Part shown: positions 15,448 to 22,297 of the stretch, piece by piece
Layout: each line of letters begins with the position of its first letter
Position numbering within the stretch: the stretch's first letter is position 1
Source of the DNA: an uncultured Lachnospiraceae bacterium
GTDB taxonomy: Bacteria; Bacillota; Clostridia; Lachnospirales; Lachnospiraceae
Reading direction: 5' to 3'
NCBI GenBank assembly: GCA_910577655.1
Contig: CAJTOW010000027.1
Span: 1 to 24,206, forward strand
Length of the DNA: 24,206 bases
Notes under the pieces: generated by a model
The model's input: the letters and a program-made list of their open reading frames with translations, nothing else
Told to the model about the DNA's origin: nothing
Database searches by the model: none
Position numbers and translations under genes: made by a program

Positions 15448-16638
15448 CTATGCCTCCTCTGTCATTTTCTGTTTCTGTTTTTCATAGTCCTCCTGGATTT
15501 CATTCATAAGTCCTGGCACAGTGATAAGGTCGCAGCAGACGTATGCCAGAATCTTTGCCCCATAAATAATGGCATCGTGGCCTGTCTGGCTTTTTCCGTT
15601 ATCCAGATATTCCTGGGAATGGGCCGCCGCCTTTTCCGGTACGAACATTACCCGGATGCAGGAGCCCGGCATCAGTTCCATTACATTGGCAAGGTCTGTA
15701 GAGCCGGTCTTTTCTCTTGGCGGACTGATTCTCGGCGCCCCTGCTTCATGGGCACATTTGATGATCTCATCATTCAGCCTGAGAGCAGGAATCTTGCTTG
15801 CCATTCTGTTGAGTACTTTGATTTCTGCGGTTGTTTCAGTCATCAGGGCCGCTCCCTGGATGACTTTTTCAAAACGCCTGAAGACGTCATCAAGAGCAAG
15901 GACATTGTAAGAACGGAGGATAAAGGAACCAATCGCCTTACTGGAGACTACATTCGCCGGAATATTACAGGTACTCTGCACTGTATAGTGCATCCGGACA
16001 TCATCCCTGACGTGTTCCCTCAAAAACTCAACCCCCTGGAATGCCAGAATCAGACCGTCAAGTGCGCTTCTGCCTTTGTCCGGATTAATTGCGGCATGGG
16101 TACTGGTTCCCCGGAAGGTCACTTCAATGTGATAATTTGCCATGGATTTGATATCGCAGGTAGTCGTAGGGCTTCCATGCATCATCAAAGCGACATCAAT
16201 ATCCTTGAAACAGCCCTCCTCGATCATCTTGATTTTTCCGGCCATATGTTCTTCAGCCGGTGTGCCATAAACCACCAGTTTAAACGGCTCCTTTATTCCT
16301 GCATTCAGCACGGCGTTTGCCGCTGCCGCAATGCACGGTCCCTGCAGATGATGTCCGCAGGCGTGTCCAATTCCGGGAAGGGCATCGTATTCACAGAGAA
16401 GACCAATGGAGGGACCTCCATTTCCCTGCTCATATACAGCCCTGAAAGCCGTTGTCATGAAACCAAGACCACGTTCCACCTGAAAGCCATGGGACTCAAG
16501 CCAGTTCTCCAGGAGACTGCTGGCGTAAACCTCTTCAAGAGCCACCTCCGGATGATCAAAAATATCATCTCCCATATTCCAGAGTTCCTGCTTCATTGAG
16601 TCAATAAGGACATTCATTTTTTCTTTTAAGGCGTCCAT
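15448..16638 (-). CDS. M20-family amidohydrolase/peptidase (AbgB/PM20D2-like)
   Basis: A 396-residue cytoplasmic metallohydrolase of the M20 amidohydrolase branch, cleaving amide bonds of N-acyl, aryl or dipeptide-like substrates. Metal-site motifs are visible: CEYDALPGIGHACGHH (82-97; Asp85, Cys94, His96), GTPAEEH (Glu129-Glu130), MMHGSP (His154) and a final AAAHSQEY. A dimerisation (lid) domain occupies about 170-285. It heads the operon of peptide-permease genes, so hydrolysis of what the importer brings in is a reasonable inference. Close relatives include p-aminobenzoyl-glutamate hydrolase and beta-alanyl-lysine dipeptidase; the sequence does not choose between them. The ATG at 16638 has a weak AAGGAAA ribosome binding site. 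Confidence 0.92.
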   Translation of the reverse strand: MDALKEKMNVLIDSMKQELWNMGDDIFDHPEVALEEVYASSLLENWLESHGFQVERGLGFMTTAFRAVYEQGNGGPSIGLLCEYDALPGIGHACGHHLQGPCIAAAANAVLNAGIKEPFKLVVYGTPAEEHMAGKIKMIEEGCFKDIDVALMMHGSPTTTCDIKSMANYHIEVTFRGTSTHAAINPDKGRSALDGLILAFQGVEFLREHVRDDVRMHYTVQSTCNIPANVVSSKAIGSFILRSYNVLALDDVFRRFEKVIQGAALMTETTAEIKVLNRMASKIPALRLNDEIIKCAHEAGAPRISPPREKTGSTDLANVMELMPGSCIRVMFVPEKAAAHSQEYLDNGKSQTGHDAIIYGAKILAYVCCDLITVPGLMNEIQEDYEKQKQKMTEEA

Positions 16639-16739
16639 AAATACTTTTTCCTTTCTTTCATATTCTCATTCCCGGCGCATGGATTGTTATATTCCATTTT
16701 TCTATTCTACAGGTTTCCGTTTTAAAAAAACAGTTAGAA

Positions 16740-16768
16740 AAAATAATGGGTTGGATAAGTTTTTTCAA
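16740..16768 (-). promoter_or_regulatory. Candidate promoter of the M20-Opp-M28 operon
   Basis: Leftward TTGAAA (16763-16768), a 17-bp spacer and TATTTT (16740-16745). The -10 matches only 4 of 6, as might suit an activator-dependent promoter. An alternative -10, TAGAAT (16704-16709), has no good -35. Confidence 0.35.
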
Positions 16769-16848
16769 TAAAAAAAAGAAACATCAAAATGTATTCAGAT
16801 AATAAATTGTGTGAATTGATCGAAAATTATCTGAAAGATTTTTCCGGA

Positions 16849-16865
16849 TCCTGGCATTGCCAGGA
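16849..16865. promoter_or_regulatory. 17-bp palindrome, possible operator
   Basis: TCCTGGCA and TGCCAGGA are perfect 8-bp arms around a single T, in an otherwise very AT-rich region about 80 bp upstream of the candidate operon promoter. It is too compact to be a good terminator and has no U-run. Binding by the adjacent LysR protein is inference. Confidence 0.4.
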
Positions 16866-16947
16866 AATATATTAAAAACAATTTTTATACAATTGATACA
16901 ATTTTTCAATATGCGCCTTGAATATTTGGATTATAAGTCTGAAAATT

Positions 16948-17000
16948 GCAAAAAGACTTTGAAGATTGCATGTGACGCTTCATCTTCAAAGCCTTTTTGC
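16948..17000 (-). terminator. Strong hairpin terminator after the first lysR gene
   Basis: GCAAAAAGACTTTGAAGAT (16948-16966) and ATCTTCAAAGCCTTTTTGC (16982-17000) pair over 19 bp with one mismatch and a 15-nt loop. In leftward transcripts the 3' arm supplies CTTTTTGCAATTTT. It sits about 140 nt after the regulator's stop codon, separating it from the operon. Confidence 0.7.
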
Positions 17001-17138
17001 ATAAAAACATGATATTTATAACGTTGTTTATAACATATTATACAAAAAACATAAAACATACTTATGATAGGTATAAATTTTTTTAATGAATCCTGCCATC
17101 CGGCAAAACAAACCGTTGTCAGATGCCTGACAGACATT

Positions 17139-18083
17139 CTATTGCAGCCGCTGGATCAGACTGCTTTCGATATTCTCTTTGATGCACTGAACCAGTACAT
17201 CAAAACCCGGGTGCGTTTTCATTTCCTTCCTATAAATAATGTACAATGGTTTTGATGCAGGAGGCTCCCCTACCGAGAAAAAATTTGGCCGTTTATCATA
17301 CTGAAAAAGGGCCGCATAGCTTTCTCTGGTGAAAGATACCCCCAGTCCTTCTGCAACCATCTGGAGTTGTGTTTCAATGTTGGATACCTCTGTAATTTTG
17401 TTTGGGGAAATACGGGCATCATTTAACAACCGGTTAGCATCATTTCTCAGACTCTGCTGTCTGTTGGGAAGAATAAAGTTTCTGTCTTTGAGAAGCTTTA
17501 AATCCAGCCAGGGGTACCGGTTGTCAGGAAGCCATTTGCCTTCTCTGACCAGAGTGTCCGAATAGGGTATAGCCAGCAGGATTTTTTCCTGCATCAGAAT
17601 CTCCGACTCCGCAAAACCCATCTCGCCGATATCATTATGAAGAAGCAGATCAAGCTCACCTTTCAGGAACATGTCCTGTAATATATTATGATCATTATCC
17701 TTAAACATTAATTCAATTCCAGGATACTGGCGTGCAAACCTTAAAATCGTCTGGACAGCGAGATGGGGACAGCGGCGTCTCTGGATTCCGATGACAAACC
17801 GCCCCTTGATTCCCCGCTGTATATCATCTATCTCCTGCAGAAAAGCTGCTCTTTGCTTCAGCATCTTTTCGGCATTATTCACATATAATTCGCCGGCATA
17901 GGTAAGCATCATCCTCTTACCGTCCCTTATGAATAAATCAACTCCAAGCGACTTTTCTACATTGCGCACAAAAGTACTCAGGGCAGGCTGTGTGATGAAA
18001 AGCTGGGCAGCCGCTTTTGTAATGGACCCGCATCTTGCCAGTTCACAGATGTATTCCTGTTCTTTCAAATTCAAGACAATCAC
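17139..18083 (-). CDS. LysR-type transcriptional regulator (Opp-operon associated)
   Basis: A 314-residue LysR-family regulator. The N-terminal winged helix-turn-helix is clear (CGSITKAAAQLFITQPALST, residues 18-37, then VRNVEKSLGVDLFIRDGKR), followed by an inducer-binding domain from about 90. It probably controls the M20-Opp-M28 operon that follows on the same strand; a terminator and a 500-bp region lie between. It starts with GTG at 18083, or with TTG at 18074 (MNLKEQEYICELARCG). Both have plausible AAAGG/AAAAGGG sites, so the start is unsettled. Its promoter at 18122-18151 carries the 39-bp-spaced upstream motif. Confidence 0.92.
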   Translation of the reverse strand: MIVLNLKEQEYICELARCGSITKAAAQLFITQPALSTFVRNVEKSLGVDLFIRDGKRMMLTYAGELYVNNAEKMLKQRAAFLQEIDDIQRGIKGRFVIGIQRRRCPHLAVQTILRFARQYPGIELMFKDNDHNILQDMFLKGELDLLLHNDIGEMGFAESEILMQEKILLAIPYSDTLVREGKWLPDNRYPWLDLKLLKDRNFILPNRQQSLRNDANRLLNDARISPNKITEVSNIETQLQMVAEGLGVSFTRESYAALFQYDKRPNFFSVGEPPASKPLYIIYRKEMKTHPGFDVLVQCIKENIESSLIQRLQ

Positions 18084-18121
18084 CCTTTTCCTTTGCGTCG
18101 TAAAATGTCAGGCTGTATATC

Positions 18122-18151
18122 ATACTAGCACATCAATTTCTGGTAAGTCAA
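18122..18151 (-). promoter_or_regulatory. Sigma-A promoter of the first lysR gene
   Basis: Leftward TTGACT (18146-18151), an 18-bp spacer and TAGTAT (18122-18127); predicted start near 18115. The motif ATGAATAGTAAC (18191-18202), which includes the rarA stop codon, ends exactly 39 bp before the -35. A CCAGTAACTACTGG palindrome lies between them. Confidence 0.55.
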
Positions 18152-18190
18152 GAGTCCGCCCGGCGCCTGGAGTCGGGCCAGTAGTTACTG

Positions 18191-18202
18191 GTTACTATTC
18201 AT
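18191..18202. repeat. GTTACTATTCAT motif, copy C
   Basis: It differs from copies A and B (GTTACTATTCAC) at the last base. On the leftward strand it reads ATGAATAGTAAC and contains the TAG stop codon of rarA. It lacks the 67-bp hairpin because that side is rarA coding sequence, but keeps the 39-bp spacing to a -35. Confidence 0.55.
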
Positions 18203-19535
18203 GGCCAAGTTGTTTCCCCTTTTTGATAAACTCCATCCACGCCCTGATCTCCTTTTCATATCCCTGATCCGCAGGCTCATAGAACACGCTGCCCACCATA
18301 TCATCCGGCAGGTACTGCTGGTCTACATAATGGTTGGGGAAATCATGGGCATATTTGTAGCCGATACCCCGTCCCAGATCCTTAGAGCCCCGGTAATGGG
18401 AATCCTGCAGATACGCCGGAACCGGCATGGACTGGCGGTTTTTTACCGCATCCATAGCCGCACTGATGGCATTGACTGCGGAATTGCTCTTGGGCGCTGT
18501 GGCCACGTAGGTGACTGCCTGGGACAGGATGATCTGGGCCTCGGGCATTCCCACACGTTCCACTGCCTGGGCCGCGCTCACTGCTACGGTCAGAGCCTGG
18601 GGATCCGCGTTTCCCACATCCTCGGAAGCACAGATCATGATCCTTCGGGCAATGAACTTGATATCCTCTCCGGCATAAAGCATCCGGGCCAGATAGTAGA
18701 CCGCAGCGTCCGGGTCTGACCCCCGCATACTCTTAATAAAGGCGGAAATAGTATCGTAATGATTGTCTCCGTCCTTATCATAGCGGACTGCCCTTTTCTG
18801 GATACATTCCTGGGCTACCTCCAGGGTGATGTGGATCTGCCCGTCTGCCGGATCCCGGTCCGTGGTCAGGATACCCAGCTCCACGGCATTGAGCGCCGCC
18901 CGTGCATCTCCCCCGGCGATATCCGCCAGGAATTCCACTGCATCTGCATCGATCACCCCATGATAGCTGCCCATGCCCCGTTCTTCGTCGGAGACCGCCC
19001 TGAGGATCAGCTCCTTTACATCCTCCTTGTCCAGGGATTTTAACTCAAAGATCTGGGACCGGGAGATCAGAGCCCCGTTGACCTCAAAGTACGGATTCTC
19101 CGTAGTGGCGCCGATCAGGGTCAGGGTACCGTCCTCTACATAGGGAAGGAGATAGTCCTGCTGTCCCTTATTGAAACGGTGAATCTCATCCACAAAAAGG
19201 ATCGTCCGTTTCCCGTACATACCCAGGGCATCCCTGGCCTCCTTCACCACCTCTTCCATATCCTTCTTGCCTGCCACTGTGGCATTGATCTGACGGAAAT
19301 TGGCGCTGGTGGTATTGGCGATCACCTTGGCCAGGGTGGTCTTGCCGGTGCCGGGAGGGCCGTAGAAGATAAGGGATCCCAGCTTGTCCGCCTGGATGGC
19401 CCGGTACAGCAGCTTGTCTTTTCCAACAATATGTCTCTGGCCCACCACCTCATCCAATGTCCGCGGCCTCATGCGGGAGGCCAGGGGAGACTCCTTATCC
19501 TGGGTAGTGGTACGCATATAATCAAATAAATCCAT
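18195..19535 (-). CDS. rarA: Replication-associated recombination protein A (MgsA/WHIP-type AAA ATPase)
   Basis: A 446-residue AAA+ ATPase of the RarA/MgsA family, acting at stalled replication forks. Visible are the N-terminal PLASRMRPRTLDEVVGQ (17-33), Walker A GPPGTGKTT (59-67), Walker B LFVDEIHRF (113-121), sensor 1 GATTENPYFEVN, and the C-terminal clamp-loader-like and MgsA domain (for example GRGIGYKYAHDFPNHYV). The length is normal. The ATG at 19535 has GAGG about 11 nt upstream. A good promoter at 19732-19760 implies a leader of about 190 nt that holds a multibranched inverted-repeat structure. The stop codon falls inside the GTGAATAGTAAC-type motif that marks the next promoter. Confidence 0.96.
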   Translation of the reverse strand: MDLFDYMRTTTQDKESPLASRMRPRTLDEVVGQRHIVGKDKLLYRAIQADKLGSLIFYGPPGTGKTTLAKVIANTTSANFRQINATVAGKKDMEEVVKEARDALGMYGKRTILFVDEIHRFNKGQQDYLLPYVEDGTLTLIGATTENPYFEVNGALISRSQIFELKSLDKEDVKELILRAVSDEERGMGSYHGVIDADAVEFLADIAGGDARAALNAVELGILTTDRDPADGQIHITLEVAQECIQKRAVRYDKDGDNHYDTISAFIKSMRGSDPDAAVYYLARMLYAGEDIKFIARRIMICASEDVGNADPQALTVAVSAAQAVERVGMPEAQIILSQAVTYVATAPKSNSAVNAISAAMDAVKNRQSMPVPAYLQDSHYRGSKDLGRGIGYKYAHDFPNHYVDQQYLPDDMVGSVFYEPADQGYEKEIRAWMEFIKKGKQLGHE

Positions 19536-19569
19536 GGGAAAATGCCTCGTTTCTTTAAACTTTCACAGT

Positions 19570-19672
19570 AAACCTCCATGCGCCCAGCAGAGGGCGCGCC
19601 ACCAATGAATGAAAGTATTGATGGGCGCATTTGGCATCCCTGATTTTTAATCGCCTGCGGCGATGGAGGTTT
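19570..19672 (-). repeat. Multibranched leader element, copy 2 (rarA leader)
   Basis: Outer arms AAACCTCCAT (19570-19579) and ATGGAGGTTT (19663-19672) are perfect over 10 bp. Inside are two more elements: ATGCGCCCA (19578-19586) pairing with TGGGCGCAT (19622-19630), and a perfect ATCGCC-TGC-GGCGAT hairpin (19650-19664). An alternative local hairpin GCGCCC/GGGCGC near 19580-19597 competes with the long pairing. Block 19574-19611 is shared with 2317-2355 upstream of the DUF2156 gene. Confidence 0.6.
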
Positions 19673-19731
19673 CAAAGCAAACCTTTCTGCGCCGTCCATC
19701 CGACTACAGAAAGATGGGGTTGCTTCCTAAT

Positions 19732-19760
19732 AGTATAGCTGTTTTCCAAAGGTTTTTCAA
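19732..19760 (-). promoter_or_regulatory. Sigma-A promoter of rarA
   Basis: Leftward TTGAAA (19755-19760), a 17-bp spacer and TATACT (19732-19737); predicted start near 19725. GTGAATAGTAAC ends 39 bp upstream of the -35, as at the DUF2156 and first lysR promoters. Confidence 0.65.
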
Positions 19761-19799
19761 CTTTAAAGACGTTGCTGGATATTTTTTGTTTCTGCAACT

Positions 19800-19866
19800 G
19801 TTACTATTCACGGGCAGATTGTTTTTTGCGGCTGGCGGGTGCCAGCTCTGGAAAAACTTTTTCCCG
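19800..19866. repeat. 67-bp hairpin element, copy B (GTTACTATTCAC head)
   Basis: It begins GTTACTATTCACGGGC and ends CCCG, exactly as long as copy A (2468-2534). Nested pairings are CGGG/CCCG (19811-19814 with 19863-19866), GTTTTT/AAAAAC (19821-19826 with 19852-19857) and GCTGGC/GCCAGC (19831-19836 with 19841-19846). Apart from the first 15 bases and the GGCT...GCCAG tip, the sequence differs from copy A. Confidence 0.55.
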
Positions 19867-19887
19867 GATTGCATTTGCAGGATGTTT

Positions 19888-19996
19888 AGAAACTCTTAGA
19901 GCGTGTCTGAAAATTGCTTTCTGGCAGATGTTCGTCACAGTTTATGGAAGATTTGGGGTCCTGTTTTTAACAGATTTCTGCAAGTTTAGAGTTTCT
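19888..19996. repeat. 109-bp stretch with 9-bp terminal inverted repeats
   Basis: AGAAACTCT (19888-19896) and AGAGTTTCT (19988-19996) are perfect inverted arms enclosing 91 bp with no reading frame of note. It could be a miniature transposable element remnant or chance; no target duplication is evident. Confidence 0.3.
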
Positions 19997-20169
19997 GCAT
20001 CCGAAACCCGCAATCCGGGGAAAACTTTTTTCCAGAGCGTACCCTTCGGAACAACCACCCGTTCCTATTTTGCCGGCTATGTCAAGCTCCGGCTTCTCTG
20101 ACCAATGATATTCTGTATGAACTGGAAGAGGCGTGCTTTGAGCGAGGGCGCGCATACCCGATGGTTTCC

Positions 20170-21024
20170 TCACTCAATCACCAGCTCATCCACCGTCACA
20201 AATTCATATCCCTGCTTCTGCAGATCATCCACCAGAGCCAGGGCCGCGTCCACAGAGGTCTGAAAAATGTCGTGCATCAGGATGATATCCCCGTCCTCTG
20301 CGGACTTTTCCACACGACGGATGATTTTGGAAGTGTTTTTCAACTTCCAGTCCAGGGAATCCACACTCCAGAAGACCGGGGTCAGGTCCAGACGGCATTC
20401 CAGGCCCTCGCTCCAGTCACCGTAGGGCGGGCGCAGATACTGGGGAGTCTGTCCGGTGATCTGGGCGATCATATTGCTGGTCCTCTCCACTGCCTCACAG
20501 ACTGTCTCCTCTCCCTCCCGGGTCAACTGCACATGGCGGTAGCTGTGGTTGCCGATGAGATGGCCTTCCTCCTGCATCCGCCGGATCAGCTCCTCATTGC
20601 CTGGAATATTCTGTCCCATGAGGAAAAAGGTAGCCCGCACATTCCGCTCTTTGAGACCGTCCAGAAGCTTCAGGGTGTATTCCGGATGTGGCCCGTCGTC
20701 AAAGGTCAGGGCGATCTGCTTCTTTCCAGCGCTTTCCTGGGTTCTGCTTGTCGGGTTTTCATTATTTGGGCTTCCATTAGTTTGTATTGGACTGCCTGTG
20801 TCTTGCCGGTTTCCGTTTTCCAGGGCCGGCCCTTCCCTGGATACCGGCCCTTCCACCGCCTGAATCCTCCCGCCAGCTTCCAGTCCTCTGCCTTCTGTCC
20901 TCCCGTTCTCCGGCGTACCGGACAGATATTTCATCACACCGGCACTCATTCCGAAGACAGCACTGTCAAGGATCAGTACCGCAAACAGGATTCCCATTCT
21001 ATGTTTCAGCTTCCATTTCCCCAT
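20170..21024 (-). CDS. Membrane-anchored polysaccharide deacetylase (NodB homology, CE4)
   Basis: A CE4-family deacetylase acting outside the cell on N-acetylated glycans, probably peptidoglycan. With the start used here (284 residues) there is one N-terminal membrane anchor (about 10-32) and a low-complexity linker rich in Gly, Asn, Glu and Ser (35-100). The NodB domain follows from 103: TFDDGPHPEYT (Asp109, Asp110), the metal His pair HSYRH (His160, His164), RPPYGDWS (198-205), DSLDW (222-226) and LMHD (His251). All catalytic residues appear intact. I choose the ATG at 21024 because GTGGGGG lies about 10-16 nt upstream; an ATG at 21057 is possible but has no ribosome binding site. Confidence 0.92.
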   Translation of the reverse strand: MGKWKLKHRMGILFAVLILDSAVFGMSAGVMKYLSGTPENGRTEGRGLEAGGRIQAVEGPVSREGPALENGNRQDTGSPIQTNGSPNNENPTSRTQESAGKKQIALTFDDGPHPEYTLKLLDGLKERNVRATFFLMGQNIPGNEELIRRMQEEGHLIGNHSYRHVQLTREGEETVCEAVERTSNMIAQITGQTPQYLRPPYGDWSEGLECRLDLTPVFWSVDSLDWKLKNTSKIIRRVEKSAEDGDIILMHDIFQTSVDAALALVDDLQKQGYEFVTVDELVIE

Positions 21025-21160
21025 ATTCCCATTTCCCCCACGGCATACGGCTTCCATTTATCTATAATCTATGCTGGCGGAAAGGGGCTCATTACGTTTT
21101 TATTTCCTGACAGCCTGCCTGCAACCGTTCAGATACCTCTTGAAGGGTTACGCCTGTTTG

Positions 21161-22093
21161 TCAGAATTTCAGAAAATCCCTTAAAATATCCAGGAATCGT
21201 TTTTCCGCTTCTGTGAGGATATGGCGGCTGCGTTTGACCCATACGGTCTTTAAGGTGAAGTTCACATCTTTGATATGTATATAGACGGAATCCGTCTCGC
21301 TGTAAAACTTCATGCGTGAGGCATCACAGCCGATATAATAGCCGTCGGTATTGTTGACCATTTGCCGCATGGTCCCCCGGTCCTGGACGACAATCCTTTT
21401 TTTGTAGATTGAGTTGCTGAAATGAGAGATGTCCGAGCAGTAATTGATATGTGTGACATCCTCATCCACATAGGTGATATGAGGGTAATCCTGAAGCATG
21501 GAAACGGTGACAAAGGGCTGGGATGCCAGGGGGTGTCCCTGGCGGATCTGGATGGAGACCGGGCTGGATTCCAGAACATGCCACTCCAGATCAAGAAGCT
21601 TCAGGCGTTCAAAAAATGTATCCTCCTGGTCGCTGGTATAGTGAAGCACGCCGATGTGGCAGGTATGATTCGTGACCATGCGGAGAATCTGGTCCGTAGT
21701 ATCCTCCAAGAGAACCAGATTCAAATATTCGGAATTCTGGCAATATGTCCTGTAATATTTCATCATGGCATTCGTGACGGCTGTATAGCGCTGGGTTGCC
21801 ACCAGAAGTGTATCCCTGACCACCTGGGGCTGTTCAAAATAACGGCTTTCCAGGCTGTCGAGATCAGCCAGAAGGCTGCGTGCCTGATAGATGAATTCAT
21901 TGCCTGCAGTGGTCGGGAACACACCTTTGCTTGTACGCTGGAAGAGCGTAATCCCAATCTCATTCTCCAGTTCCCTGATGGCCCGGCTGATTGTGGAATG
22001 AGATACATAAAGCTGCTGTCCGGCCCGACTGATGGATCCGGTCTGTTCGACAGCGGAGATATAACGAAGTGTCTGGATGTTGATATTGCGCAT
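21161..22093 (-). CDS. LysR-type transcriptional regulator (divergent from yfcC-type permease)
   Basis: A 310-residue LysR regulator. The helix-turn-helix is at about 14-40 (TGSISRAGQQLYVSHSTISR, then AIRELENEIGITLFQRTSKG), and the effector domain follows from about 92. CCGGAGGAAAATC directly precedes the ATG at 22093. It is divergent from the permease and M20 amidohydrolase genes with a 204-bp shared promoter region. That region contains a textbook LysR box (22181-22199), so local control of that pair, plus autoregulation, is likely. The inducer is unknown. The N-terminal domains of the two regulators in this window are not especially similar. Confidence 0.93.
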   Translation of the reverse strand: MRNINIQTLRYISAVEQTGSISRAGQQLYVSHSTISRAIRELENEIGITLFQRTSKGVFPTTAGNEFIYQARSLLADLDSLESRYFEQPQVVRDTLLVATQRYTAVTNAMMKYYRTYCQNSEYLNLVLLEDTTDQILRMVTNHTCHIGVLHYTSDQEDTFFERLKLLDLEWHVLESSPVSIQIRQGHPLASQPFVTVSMLQDYPHITYVDEDVTHINYCSDISHFSNSIYKKRIVVQDRGTMRQMVNNTDGYYIGCDASRMKFYSETDSVYIHIKDVNFTLKTVWVKRSRHILTEAEKRFLDILRDFLKF

Positions 22094-22137
22094 GATTTTC
22101 CTCCGGTATGAATCATGTTTTGTACATAATTATCTGT

Positions 22138-22166
22138 ATTTTAACGGATATGAGAAGTTTTTTCAA
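22138..22166 (-). promoter_or_regulatory. Promoter of the second lysR gene
   Basis: Leftward TTGAAA (22161-22166), a 17-bp spacer and TAAAAT (22138-22143); predicted start near 22131. The LysR box is centred about 59 bp upstream of this start, a usual position for LysR control. Confidence 0.55.
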
Positions 22167-22180
22167 CCAGAGTATTTGTG

Positions 22181-22199
22181 TTGTGCTAATTCTGCACAA
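22181..22199. promoter_or_regulatory. LysR-type operator (TTGTGC-N7-GCACAA)
   Basis: Perfect 6-bp dyad arms TTGTGC and GCACAA around a 7-bp centre. The inner part TGC-N7-GCA satisfies the T-N11-A LysR consensus. It lies between the divergent lysR and permease genes, next to the -35 regions on both sides. Confidence 0.65.
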
Positions 22200-22213
22200 G
22201 CAGCTGACAGTTA

Positions 22214-22249
22214 TTGATACTTTTGAATTTTATAAAAATATTGTAAAAT
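22214..22249 (+). promoter_or_regulatory. Candidate promoter region of the permease-M20 operon
   Basis: TTGATA (22214-22219), a 17-bp spacer and AATATT (22237-22242), or alternatively TAAAAT (22244-22249) as the -10. The stretch is very AT-rich, so the exact hexamers are uncertain. The LysR box is 15-33 bp upstream of the TTGATA. Confidence 0.35.
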
Positions 22250-22297
22250 TTTTATAAAGAAAAATGGCAATCCTATTTGCCAGGAAAGGGGTGTTTT

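Larger units (their letters stand above)
16639..17138. other. 500-bp AT-rich regulatory region of the Opp-M28 operon
   Basis: No credible gene; a 68-codon leftward reading frame at 16931-17137 overlaps the terminator hairpin and lacks support. From right to left it contains the regulator's terminator (16948-17000), repeated ATACAATT/CAATTTTT tracts (16878-16910), a 17-bp palindrome (16849-16865) and a candidate promoter (16740-16768). It is the obvious place for LysR-regulator binding. Confidence 0.6.
19536..20169. other. 634-bp intergenic region between rarA and the deacetylase gene
   Basis: No credible gene; the short frames here have no ribosome binding sites or family likeness. Contents from left to right: rarA leader with nested inverted repeats (19570-19672), an imperfect stem AAGCAAACC-TTTCTG/CAGAAA-GGTTGCTT (19675-19726), the rarA promoter (19732-19760), a 67-bp hairpin element (19800-19866), and a 109-bp stretch flanked by 9-bp inverted repeats (19888-19996). 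I cannot explain 20000-20169, which would be the 3' flank of the deacetylase transcript. Confidence 0.55.

Noticed and set aside
16931..17137. Small leftward protein of 68 residues
   Set aside because: It overlaps the strong terminator hairpin, is AT-driven, has no clear ribosome binding site and resembles no family.
19469..19699. Leftward frame overlapping the rarA start, possibly a leader peptide beginning ATGGAG in the repeat element
   Set aside because: No ribosome binding site precedes the ATG, it overlaps rarA by 22 codons, and the other copy would give only 8 codons, so a conserved peptide is unlikely.
16937..19917. Shared 13-mer GTCTGAAAATTGC at 16937 and 19905
   Set aside because: Several chance 13-mer matches are expected in a window of this size, and the flanks do not align.
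22094..22297. Riboswitch or T-box in front of the permease gene
   Set aside because: The region is AT-rich with only the LysR dyad; no specifier, antiterminator or aptamer-like conserved segment is visible.
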